A program made the translations under genes and the position numbers. Below, in pieces: positions 10,460 through 21,930 of a stretch of DNA of 64,000 nucleotides. The notes beneath the pieces are model-generated. The model searched no databases. It worked only from the letters and a program-made list of their open reading frames with translations, and was not told the origin of the DNA. Position 1 is the stretch's first letter; every line of letters starts with the position of its first letter. The stretch is taken from positions 81,326-145,325 of the forward strand of contig JAUCBJ010006774.1 in the NCBI GenBank assembly GCA_032718475.1. The letters are read 5' to 3'. This DNA is from Nemertoderma westbladi (lineage: Eukaryota; Xenacoelomorpha; Nemertodermatida; Nemertodermatidae).

Positions 10460-13400
10460 GCTGAAAGGATGCCACCATGTCTTATGCAGCACGTCAAGGA
10501 GGCTGAAAGGATGCCACCATGTCTTATGCAGCACGTCAAGGAGGCTGAAAGGATGCCACCATGTCTTATGCAGCACGTCAAGGAGGCTGAAAGGATGCCA
10601 CCATGTCTTATGCCGCACGTCAAGGAGGCTGAAAGGATGCCACCATGTCTTATGCAGCACGTCAAGGAGGCTGAAAGGATGCCACCATGTCTTATGCAGC
10701 ACGTCAAGGAGGCTGAAAGGATGCCACCATGTCTTATGCCGCACGTCAAGGAGGCTGAAAGGATGCCACCATGTCTTATGCAGCACGTCAAGGAGGCTGA
10801 AAGGATGCCACCATGTCTTATGCAGCACGTCAAGGAGGCTGAAAGGATGCCACCATGTCTTATGCCGCACGTCAAGGAGGCTGAAAGGATGCCACCATGT
10901 CTTATGCAGCACGTCAAGGAGGCTGAAAGGATGCCACCATGTCTTATGCAGCACGTCAAGGAGGCTGAAAGGATGCCACCATGTCTTATGCAGCACGTCA
11001 AGGAGGCTGAAAGGATGCCACCATGTCTTATGCAGCACGTCAAGGAGGCTGAAAGGATGCCACCATGTCTTATGCAGCACGTCAAGGAGGCTGAAAGGAT
11101 GCCACCATGTCTTATGCCGCACGTCAAGGAGGCTGAAAGGATGCCACCATGTCTTATGCAGCACGTCAAGGAGGCTGAAAGGATGCCACCATGTCTTATG
11201 CAGCACGTCAAGGAGGCTGAAAGGATGCCACCATGTCTTATGCAGCACGTCAAGGAGGCTGAAAGGATGCCACCATGTCTTATGCAGCACGTCAAGGAGG
11301 CTGAAAGGATGCCACCATGTCTTATGCAGCACGTCAAGGAGGCTGAAAGGATGCCACCATGTCTTATGCAGCACGTCAAGGAGGCTGAAAGGATGCCACC
11401 ATGTCTTATGCAGCACGTCAAGGAGGCTGAAAGGATGCCACCATGTCTTATGCAGCACGTCAAGGAGGCTGAAAGGATGCCACCATGTCTTATGCAGCAC
11501 GTCAAGGAGGCTGAAAGGATGCCACCATGTCTTATGCAGCACGTCAAGGAGGCTGAAAGGATGCCACCATGTCTTATGCCGCACGTCAAGGAGGCTGAAA
11601 GGATGCCACCATGTCTTATGCCGCACGTCAAGGAGGCTGAAAGGATGCCACCATGTCTTATGCAGCACGTCAAGGAGGCTGAAAGGATGCCACCATGTCT
11701 TATGCAGCACGTCAAGGAGGCTGAAAGGATGCCACCATGTCTTATGCCGCACGTCAAGGAGGCTGAAAGGATGCCACCATGTCTTATGCAGCACGTCAAG
11801 GAGGCTGAAAGGATGCCACCATGTCTTATGCAGCACGTCAAGGAGGCTGAAAGGATGCCACCATGTCTTATGCAGCACGTCAAGGAGGCTGAAAGGATGC
11901 CACCATGTCTTATGCAGCACGTCAAGGAGGCTGAAAGGATGCCACCATGTCTTATGCAGCACGTCAAGGAGGCTGAAAGGATGCCACCATGTCTTATGCA
12001 GCACGTCAAGGAGGCTGAAAGGATGCCACCATGTCTTATGCAGCACGTCAAGGAGGCTGAAAGGATGCCACCATGTCTTATGCAGCACGTCAAGGAGGCT
12101 GAAAGGATGCCACCATGTCTTATGCAGCACGTCAAGGAGGCTGAAAGGATGCCACCATGTCTTATGCAGCACGTCAAGGAGGCTGAAAGGATGCCACCAT
12201 GTCTTATGCAGCACGTCAAGGAGGCTGAAAGGATGCCACCATGTCTTATGCAGCACGTCAAGGAGGCTGAAAGGATGCCACCATGTCTTATGCAGCACGT
12301 CAAGGAGGCTGAAAGGATGCCACCATGTCTTATGCAGCACGTCAAGGAGGCTGAAAGGATGCCACCATGTCTTATGCAGCACGTCAAGGAGGCTGAAAGG
12401 ATGCCACCATGTCTTATGCAGCACGTCAAGGAGGCTGAAAGGATGCCACCATGTCTTATGCAGCACGTCAAGGAGGCTGAAAGGATGCCACCATGTCTTA
12501 TGCAGCACGTCAAGGAGGCTGAAAGGATGCCACCATGTCTTATGCAGCACGTCAAGGAGGCTGAAAGGATGCCACCATGTCTTATGCCGCACGTCAAGGA
12601 GGCTGAAAGGATGCCACCATGTCTTATGCAGCACGTCAAGGAGGCTGAAAGGATGCCACCATGTCTTATGCAGCACGTCAAGGAGGCTGAAAGGATGCCA
12701 CCATGTCTTATGCAGCACGTCAAGGAGGCTGAAAGGATGCCACCATGTCTTATGCAGCACGTCAAGGAGGCTGAAAGGATGCCACCATGTCTTATGCCGC
12801 ACGTCAAGGAGGCTGAAAGGATGCCACCATGTCTTATGCAGCACGTCAAGGAGGCTGAAAGGATGCCACCATGTCTTATGCAGCACGTCAAGGAGGCTGA
12901 AAGGATGCCACCATGTCTTATGCAGCACGTCAAGGAGGCTGAAAGGATGCCACCATGTCTTATGCAGCACGTCAAGGAGGCTGAAAGGATGCCACCATGT
13001 CTTATGCAGCACGTCAAGGAGGCTGAAAGGATGCCACCATGTCTTATGCAGCACGTCAAGGAGGCTGAAAGGATGCCACCATGTCTTATGCAGCACGTCA
13101 AGGAGGCTGAAAGGATGCCACCATGTCTTATGCAGCACGTCAAGGAGGCTGAAAGGATGCCACCATGTCTTATGCAGCACGTCAAGGAGGCTGAAAGGAT
13201 GCCACCATGTCTTATGCAGCACGTCAAGGAGGCTGAAAGGATGCCACCATGTCTTATGCCGCACGTCAAGGAGGCTGAAAGGATGCCACCATGTCTTATG
13301 CAGCACGTCAAGGAGGCTGAAAGGATGCCACCATGTCTTATGCAGCACGTCAAGGAGGCTGAAAGGATGCCACCATGTCTTATGCAGCACGTCAAGGAGG

Positions 13401-16400
13401 CTGAAAGGATGCCACCATGTCTTATGCAGCACGTCAAGGAGGCTGAAAGGATGCCACCATGTCTTATGCAGCACGTCAAGGAGGCTGAAAGGATGCCACC
13501 ATGTCTTATGCAGCACGTCAAGGAGGCTGAAAGGATGCCACCATGTCTTATGCAGCACGTCAAGGAGGCTGAAAGGATGCCACCATGTCTTATGCAGCAC
13601 GTCAAGGAGGCTGAAAGGATGCCACCATGTCTTATGCAGCACGTCAAGGAGGCTGAAAGGATGCCACCATGTCTTATGCAGCACGTCAAGGAGGCTGAAA
13701 GGATGCCACCATGTCTTATGCAGCACGTCAAGGAGGCTGAAAGGATGCCACCATGTCTTATGCAGCACGTCAAGGAGGCTGAAAGGATGCCACCATGTCT
13801 TATGCAGCACGTCAAGGAGGCTGAAAGGATGCCACCATGTCTTATGCAGCACGTCAAGGAGGCTGAAAGGATGCCACCATGTCTTATGCAGCACGTCAAG
13901 GAGGCTGAAAGGATGCCACCATGTCTTATGCAGCACGTCAAGGAGGCTGAAAGGATGCCACCATGTCTTATGCAGCACGTCAAGGAGGCTGAAAGGATGC
14001 CACCATGTCTTATGCAGCACGTCAAGGAGGCTGAAAGGATGCCACCATGTCTTATGCAGCACGTCAAGGAGGCTGAAAGGATGCCACCATGTCTTATGCA
14101 GCACGTCAAGGAGGCTGAAAGGATGCCACCATGTCTTATGCAGCACGTCAAGGAGGCTGAAAGGATGCCACCATGTCTTATGCAGCACGTCAAGGAGGCT
14201 GAAAGGATGCCACCATGTCTTATGCAGCACGTCAAGGAGGCTGAAAGGATGCCACCATGTCTTATGCAGCACGTCAAGGAGGCTGAAAGGATGCCACCAT
14301 GTCTTATGCAGCACGTCAAGGAGGCTGAAAGGATGCCACCATGTCTTATGCAGCACGTCAAGGAGGCTGAAAGGATGCCACCATGTCTTATGCAGCACGT
14401 CAAGGAGGCTGAAAGGATGCCACCATGTCTTATGCAGCACGTCAAGGAGGCTGAAAGGATGCCACCATGTCTTATGCAGCACGTCAAGGAGGCTGAAAGG
14501 ATGCCACCATGTCTTATGCAGCACGTCAAGGAGGCTGAAAGGATGCCACCATGTCTTATGCAGCACGTCAAGGAGGCTGAAAGGATGCCACCATGTCTTA
14601 TGCAGCACGTCAAGGAGGCTGAAAGGATGCCACCATGTCTTATGCAGCACGTCAAGGAGGCTGAAAGGATGCCACCATGTCTTATGCAGCACGTCAAGGA
14701 GGCTGAAAGGATGCCACCATGTCTTATGCAGCACGTCAAGGAGGCTGAAAGGATGCCACCATGTCTTATGCAGCACGTCAAGGAGGCTGAAAGGATGCCA
14801 CCATGTCTTATGCAGCACGTCAAGGAGGCTGAAAGGATGCCACCATGTCTTATGCAGCACGTCAAGGAGGCTGAAAGGATGCCACCATGTCTTATGCAGC
14901 ACGTCAAGGAGGCTGAAAGGATGCCACCATGTCTTATGCAGCACGTCAAGGAGGCTGAAAGGATGCCACCATGTCTTATGCAGCACGTCAAGGAGGCTGA
15001 AAGGATGCCACCATGTCTTATGCAGCACGTCAAGGAGGCTGAAAGGATGCCACCATGTCTTATGCAGCACGTCAAGGAGGCTGAAAGGATGCCACCATGT
15101 CTTATGCAGCACGTCAAGGAGGCTGAAAGGATGCCACCATGTCTTATGCAGCACGTCAAGGAGGCTGAAAGGATGCCACCATGTCTTATGCAGCACGTCA
15201 AGGAGGCTGAAAGGATGCCACCATGTCTTATGCAGCACGTCAAGGAGGCTGAAAGGATGCCACCATGTCTTATGCAGCACGTCAAGGAGGCTGAAAGGAT
15301 GCCACCATGTCTTATGCAGCACGTCAAGGAGGCTGAAAGGATGCCACCATGTCTTATGCAGCACGTCAAGGAGGCTGAAAGGATGCCACCATGTCTTATG
15401 CAGCACGTCAAGGAGGCTGAAAGGATGCCACCATGTCTTATGCAGCACGTCAAGGAGGCTGAAAGGATGCCACCATGTCTTATGCAGCACGTCAAGGAGG
15501 CTGAAAGGATGCCACCATGTCTTATGCAGCACGTCAAGGAGGCTGAAAGGATGCCACCATGTCTTATGCAGCACGTCAAGGAGGCTGAAAGGATGCCACC
15601 ATGTCTTATGCAGCACGTCAAGGAGGCTGAAAGGATGCCACCATGTCTTATGCAGCACGTCAAGGAGGCTGAAAGGATGCCACCATGTCTTATGCAGCAC
15701 GTCAAGGAGGCTGAAAGGATGCCACCATGTCTTATGCAGCACGTCAAGGAGGCTGAAAGGATGCCACCATGTCTTATGCAGCACGTCAAGGAGGCTGAAA
15801 GGATGCCACCATGTCTTATGCAGCACGTCAAGGAGGCTGAAAGGATGCCACCATGTCTTATGCAGCACGTCAAGGAGGCTGAAAGGATGCCACCATGTCT
15901 TATGCAGCACGTCAAGGAGGCTGAAAGGATGCCACCATGTCTTATGCAGCACGTCAAGGAGGCTGAAAGGATGCCACCATGTCTTATGCAGCACGTCAAG
16001 GAGGCTGAAAGGATGCCACCATGTCTTATGCAGCACGTCAAGGAGGCTGAAAGGATGCCACCATGTCTTATGCAGCACGTCAAGGAGGCTGAAAGGATGC
16101 CACCATGTCTTATGCAGCACGTCAAGGAGGCTGAAAGGATGCCACCATGTCTTATGCAGCACGTCAAGGAGGCTGAAAGGATGCCACCATGTCTTATGCA
16201 GCACGTCAAGGAGGCTGAAAGGATGCCACCATGTCTTATGCAGCACGTCAAGGAGGCTGAAAGGATGCCACCATGTCTTATGCAGCACGTCAAGGAGGCT
16301 GAAAGGATGCCACCATGTCTTATGCAGCACGTCAAGGAGGCTGAAAGGATGCCACCATGTCTTATGCAGCACGTCAAGGAGGCTGAAAGGATGCCACCAT

Positions 16401-19183
16401 GTCTTATGCAGCACGTCAAGGAGGCTGAAAGGATGCCACCATGTCTTATGCAGCACGTCAAGGAGGCTGAAAGGATGCCACCATGTCTTATGCAGCACGT
16501 CAAGGAGGCTGAAAGGATGCCACCATGTCTTATGCAGCACGTCAAGGAGGCTGAAAGGATGCCACCATGTCTTATGCAGCACGTCAAGGAGGCTGAAAGG
16601 ATGCCACCATGTCTTATGCAGCACGTCAAGGAGGCTGAAAGGATGCCACCATGTCTTATGCAGCACGTCAAGGAGGCTGAAAGGATGCCACCATGTCTTA
16701 TGCAGCACGTCAAGGAGGCTGAAAGGATGCCACCATGTCTTATGCAGCACGTCAAGGAGGCTGAAAGGATGCCACCATGTCTTATGCAGCACGTCAAGGA
16801 GGCTGAAAGGATGCCACCATGTCTTATGCAGCACGTCAAGGAGGCTGAAAGGATGCCACCATGTCTTATGCAGCACGTCAAGGAGGCTGAAAGGATGCCA
16901 CCATGTCTTATGCAGCACGTCAAGGAGGCTGAAAGGATGCCACCATGTCTTATGCAGCACGTCAAGGAGGCTGAAAGGATGCCACCATGTCTTATGCAGC
17001 ACGTCAAGGAGGCTGAAAGGATGCCACCATGTCTTATGCAGCACGTCAAGGAGGCTGAAAGGATGCCACCATGTCTTATGCAGCACGTCAAGGAGGCTGA
17101 AAGGATGCCACCATGTCTTATGCAGCACGTCAAGGAGGCTGAAAGGATGCCACCATGTCTTATGCAGCACGTCAAGGAGGCTGAAAGGATGCCACCATGT
17201 CTTATGCAGCACGTCAAGGAGGCTGAAAGGATGCCACCATGTCTTATGCAGCACGTCAAGGAGGCTGAAAGGATGCCACCATGTCTTATGCAGCACGTCA
17301 AGGAGGCTGAAAGGATGCCACCATGTCTTATGCAGCACGTCAAGGAGGCTGAAAGGATGCCACCATGTCTTATGCAGCACGTCAAGGAGGCTGAAAGGAT
17401 GCCACCATGTCTTATGCAGCACGTCAAGGAGGCTGAAAGGATGCCACCATGTCTTATGCAGCACGTCAAGGAGGCTGAAAGGATGCCACCATGTCTTATG
17501 CAGCACGTCAAGGAGGCTGAAAGGATGCCACCATGTCTTATGCAGCACGTCAAGGAGGCTGAAAGGATGCCACCATGTCTTATGCAGCACGTCAAGGAGG
17601 CTGAAAGGATGCCACCATGTCTTATGCAGCACGTCAAGGAGGCTGAAAGGATGCCACCATGTCTTATGCAGCACGTCAAGGAGGCTGAAAGGATGCCACC
17701 ATGTCTTATGCAGCACGTCAAGGAGGCTGAAAGGATGCCACCATGTCTTATGCAGCACGTCAAGGAGGCTGAAAGGATGCCACCATGTCTTATGCAGCAC
17801 GTCAAGGAGGCTGAAAGGATGCCACCATGTCTTATGCAGCACGTCAAGGAGGCTGAAAGGATGCCACCATGTCTTATGCAGCACGTCAAGGAGGCTGAAA
17901 GGATGCCACCATGTCTTATGCAGCACGTCAAGGAGGCTGAAAGGATGCCACCATGTCTTATGCCGCACGTCAAGGAGGCTGAAAGGATGCCACCATGTCT
18001 TATGCAGCACGTCAAGGAGGCTGAAAGGATGCCACCATGTCTTATGCAGCACGTCAAGGAGGCTGAAAGGATGCCACCATGTCTTATGCAGCACGTCAAG
18101 GAGGCTGAAAGGATGCCACCATGTCTTATGCAGCACGTCAAGGAGGCTGAAAGGATGCCACCATGTCTTATGCAGCACGTCAAGGAGGCTGAAAGGATGC
18201 CACCATGTCTTATGCAGCACGTCAAGGAGGCTGAAAGGATGCCACCATGTCTTATGCAGCACGTCAAGGAGCTGAAAGGATGCCACCATGTCTTATGCAG
18301 CACGTCAAGGAGGCTGAAAGGATGCCACCATGTCTTATGCAGCACGTCAAGGAGGCTGAAAGGATGCCACCATGTCTTATGCAGCACGTCAAGGAGGCTG
18401 AAAGGATGCCACCATGTCTTATGCAGCACGTCAAGGAGGCTGAAAGGATGCCACCATGTCTTATGCAGCACGTCAAGGAGGCTGAAAGGATGCCACCATG
18501 TCTTATGCAGCACGTCAAGGAGGCTGAAAGGATGCCACCATGTCTTATGCCGCACGTCAAGGAGGCTGAAAGGATGCCACCATGTCTTATGCAGCACGTC
18601 AAGGAGCTGAAAGGATGCCACCATGTCTTATGCAGCACGTCAAGGAGCTGAAAGGATGCCACCATGTCTTATGCAGCACGTCAAGGAGCTGAAAGGATGC
18701 CACCATGTCTTATGCAGCACGTCAAGGAGCTGAAAGGACGACACCATGTCTTATGCCGCACGTCAAGGAGGCTGAAAGGATGCCACCATGTCTTATGCAG
18801 CACGTCAAGGAGGCTGAAAGGATGCCACCATGTCTTATGCAGCACGTCAAGGAGCTGAAAGGATGCCACCATGTCTTATGCAGCACGTCAAGGAGCTGAA
18901 AGGATGCCACCATGTCTTATGCAGCACGTCAAGGAGCTGAAAGGATGCCACCATGTCTTATGCAGCACGCCAAGGAGCTGAAAGGATGCCACCATGTCTT
19001 ATGCAGCACGTCAAGGAGCTGTAAGGATGCCACCATGTCTTATGCAGCACGTCAAGGAGCTGAAAGGATGCCACCATGTCTTATGCAGCACGTCAAGGAG
19101 CTGAAAGGATGCCACCATGTCTTATGCAGCACGTCAAGGAGGCTGAAAGGATGCCACCATGTCTTATGCAGCACGTCAAGGAG
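10460..19183 (-). repeat. 208-copy 42-bp minisatellite derived from RT motif B codons
   Basis: The unit is 42 bp (plus strand begins GCTGAAAGGATGCCACC and ends CACGTCAAGGAG). The array is exactly 196 units of 42 bp plus 12 of 41 bp (8724 bp). The 41-bp units, lacking one G, are all right of 18250. On the minus strand each unit encodes SLTCCIRHGGILSA or, in 13 units, SLTCGIRHGGILSA. The latter aligns with RT motif B (SGVRQGGILSP). The flanks continue the RT on both sides, so the unit is a tandemly amplified piece of the RT frame. The Gly form, matching the conserved RT glycine, occurs ten times before 13.3 kb and three times after 17.9 kb. The 111 units between are all of the Cys form and look identical. 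Multi-kilobase open frames on both strands are by-products of a period divisible by three. Confidence 0.95.
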
Positions 19184-19332
19184 ATCTTTGATTTTGAGAT
19201 TCGCCCATTCATCACCATAGAAGCTTTTGATTGGATGTAGTCATTGAAAACTTTGCTAACCATAAGATCTTCATCAGTGAGCTTAGTTGATATAATATGA
19301 TCAATGAAAGATGTTATTTTAACCCTTATTGT
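19184..19332 (-). pseudogene. Reverse-transcriptase fragment, upstream side of an expanded motif B
   Basis: On the minus strand, translation entering the array reads ..FNDYIQSKASMVMNG, then RISKSKI, then the first SLTCCIRHGGILSA unit, in frame. RTs of LINEs typically have a WY-x-x-Q, then V-x-x-NG-x-x-S segment immediately before motif B, so both position and pattern agree. The match is weaker than on the other flank. A stop at 19333-19335 ends the open stretch, and further upstream I cannot recognise RT motif A. It belongs with 10360-10459. Confidence 0.5.
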
Positions 19333-19335
19333 TTA

Positions 19336-19509
19336 GAAATTACTCAATGTGAACCTTCCAAACTTTGAGGCGCTGAACATTTTTATTCATGCATCCTGTA
19401 TACATTTGACATAGAGATGTCATAGACTATTATTGAAAGACATGAAAACGCTCGCCGACAGACATGGCTAGCTCCACGCAACATCATTCTTTTTCATAGA
19501 AATGGAGTG
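19336..19509. other. Short spacer between RT fragment and LINE
   Basis: I see no gene. The minus-strand RT relic fades out here and the plus-strand LINE begins at its right edge. A frame-shifted 5' extension of that LINE is possible in this stretch. Confidence 0.4.
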
Positions 19510-21325
19510 AATATTATTATTCGCATACCAACGCAAGATTGGTTCGGACATAATAATTGGGTGTATCCTTGAATTCCTTGAAGCACAGCGATCGAGTGGT
19601 AAATCGGTTTTTCTATGCCAGATCGACATCAAAGGGGCCTTTGATAATGTTGACCATATATTATTGTTCCGCAAGTTGTTACAACACATTAATCCGCATA
19701 TATGTTTTGCTCTATACACTTACTATACATGCACAATGGCATTCCTGAAATTTGGCGACTACATTGATAGCGACGGGATACACCTAATCAAAGGAGTCAA
19801 ACAAGGATCCTTATTATCACCCTTATTATTTTTGTTGTATACTAAAGATGCGCTACACAATATGAATGATGATGGCGCTGGGTTCAATATAACTTTGATG
19901 TGGCTTGGTATCGTGGCTTATGCCGACGATTTTCTTCTTTGCGCCGACACAGCTGCCAAACTTGAGACACTTGTTGCTCGCCTTATTGATGTACTAAATG
20001 ATCTGAAACTTCATGTCGAACATAGCAAGACAAAATGGATCTGTCATCGTGGAATTGGGACTACCACTGCACCGATACCTTGCTTTATTAACGCAGGCGG
20101 TACTCTAATAAGCGAAAGTCCTACGTTTGTTTTCCTTGGATTCAATTTATTATCCGCACCCAACTCAAACCTCCATAAAGACTGTATCCAGACAATCTCG
20201 ATACTCTCAGATATGTTCCATCGGAAAGGTTGGACAGTCCGCAACATCGACATTGATACTATTTCCTATCTGTGGCGAACTATTGCCGTCCCATCTATTT
20301 CGTATAGTCTGAAATTCAACATAGGGGCACTCAGTAAGGTTGCCATTGAGAAGGTTGATGTTCACTACCGCAAGGCATTGCGTGGTCTCCTGCATATTGG
20401 TTCCTACGTTGACAACAACATTGTATACAAAATTTTAGGCTGCCATCCCATATCCACAATAGCATATCAACTATGTGTTGGGACTATACTGAGGTCTCGT
20501 TATTGCCCTAATATAATTTTACAAGCTCTGCTGGGGGTTTGCTTAAATGATACAATGGCCGGTAACCGCCGCTATGTTGGTCTCGGCTCGACCTATGATG
20601 CGTGTAGATGTACTTTCCCACTGCCACGTCTGTCATCATTACTGAGTTACAGCTACAGTATGCGTTCATTGAAAGAGAGATTACAACCTGACCAACTCAC
20701 ATATCTAGAGACATTTCAACTCAATTTTATTCGCAGCTGCTATTACTCATCCGGTACTTTCACTGATAAGCATGAACGTATCCTAAGTTTTTTCAACATT
20801 TCATAGTACAAACGGCAATGTTTTATTTTTTTATGTACTCTCAGTGACAGCATACTCTTTTCCATACACTATATTGATTATAACATAATGTTGCCTTCAT
20901 TGATTATATATTTATTTTACAATTGTGACAATTTCCTCTGCTCGATGTAATAATATCAATTTATAATATTGACTACAACCACAGGGATGTACCGTTGTAA
21001 TATTTAAAACTTGGATCAGATTTCAATCGTTAATTATATATTGTTATTTATTGTATTGCGTATTGCTCATTGTCCGGTAATGCTCTAAATCATTTGAACT
21101 ATTCAGTACACAGTTTTTGCATGCAAAGTAATTGTGTCCACGAGTGGCGACTGACAACTAACTCCTTGTATTCTTCAGCCACCTCTATGATATTTTAATC
21201 ACATACTTTATATTTTTAGCCAGCTGTTTTATTGTGCATTTGCGTGCATTTTTATTTACATTTACCCTGTATTGTCGCCTCGTGCGAATTAAATCAAATA
21301 ATAATAATAATAATAATAATATTAC
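19510..21325 (+). mobile_element. 5'-truncated LINE with 3' UTR and (AAT)n tail
   Basis: A non-LTR retrotransposon copy retaining the RT domain, the C-terminal region, about 500 bp of 3' UTR and a terminal AATAATAAT microsatellite at about 21297-21325. Its protein is homologous to that of the LINE at 36357-39581 over the whole shared length (for example FHRKGWT/FHRNGWT, YRKALRGLL/YRKHLRGLL, VGLGSTY/LGLGGTY), so both belong to one LINE superfamily. The endonuclease half is missing. It sits between the two largest minisatellites of the window. Confidence 0.8.
19511..20806 (+). pseudogene. LINE reverse transcriptase, N-terminally truncated
   Basis: The open frame begins inside the RT domain just after a stop at about 19508, with FAYQRKIGSD, corresponding to TAYRKGLGTD in the complete relative. 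It then shows motif A (QIDIKGAFDNVDH, around 19619), motif B (GVKQGSLLSPLLF), the catalytic YADD of motif C, and FLGF of the thumb-proximal motif E. The C-terminal ~230 residues match the other LINE. There are no internal stops to 20806, so roughly 430 codons survive intact. There is no endonuclease and no start codon of its own; an internal ATG would not give a functional product. I therefore call it a truncated copy rather than an expressed gene. Confidence 0.75.
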
Positions 21326-21930
21326 AATAGGACAGTATATACCAATATATCAGTTAGCACTGTAGTGTCGCCACTCTATAAGTTTGTTTCTACATAGAAT
21401 TGCGCAGAGATTGCAGCCTCAGATAATAATTTACGATTATTATCGTTTCCTACAGTACAGTTATACAGCACATTCAGTTATAGTTCGTTCAACACACTTA
21501 GACTCACACGTGTCTCTCGTACAGTAGGCCGACATACAGTTGGTCTGTCCAACACACTCCACGTGTCTTGATATAGTATCCCGTACCGTATATACATACG
21601 GTTAACTCGTTCAATACACTCACAAGTGTCTCTGTCTGCTACTTTTTGTGGAAATCTTTTAATTTTGTTTACGGGAAAGACTCTGAATTTGCAAATACTA
21701 CTGTAAATGAAAATGTAACTACAGTATTAATAAAATAATAATTCAGGAGTGAAATATTATATTCTCCATTGCACTGTAAAATATTTGTATGTTTTTAATA
21801 GTAAGCCTATACAATACATACTGTAAATAATAAATAATAAAACCGCGATGCAAAAAAAAAGATTATTGTGGGAAAGTGAAACTTTGATTAAAAAAAGCAA
21901 CAAACAGTAGGCCGGAGGCGACCGGAAGGC
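21326..21930. other. AT-rich spacer between LINE and 36-bp array
   Basis: No gene is seen. It contains a decayed ~60-bp tandem repeat at 21480-21645 and an A-rich segment immediately before the 36-bp array. Confidence 0.6.
21480..21645. repeat. Decayed ~60-bp tandem repeat
   Basis: Three imperfect copies share CGTTCAACACACT or CGTTCAATACACTC followed by CAC-CGTGTCT. The copies differ by several substitutions and small indels. Confidence 0.4.

Noticed and set aside
10360-18665. Open frames of up to 2754 codons on both strands across the 42-bp array
   Set aside because: They follow from a 42-bp period without stop codons in several frames. Five frames are open at once and there is no non-repeat domain apart from the RT relic at one edge.
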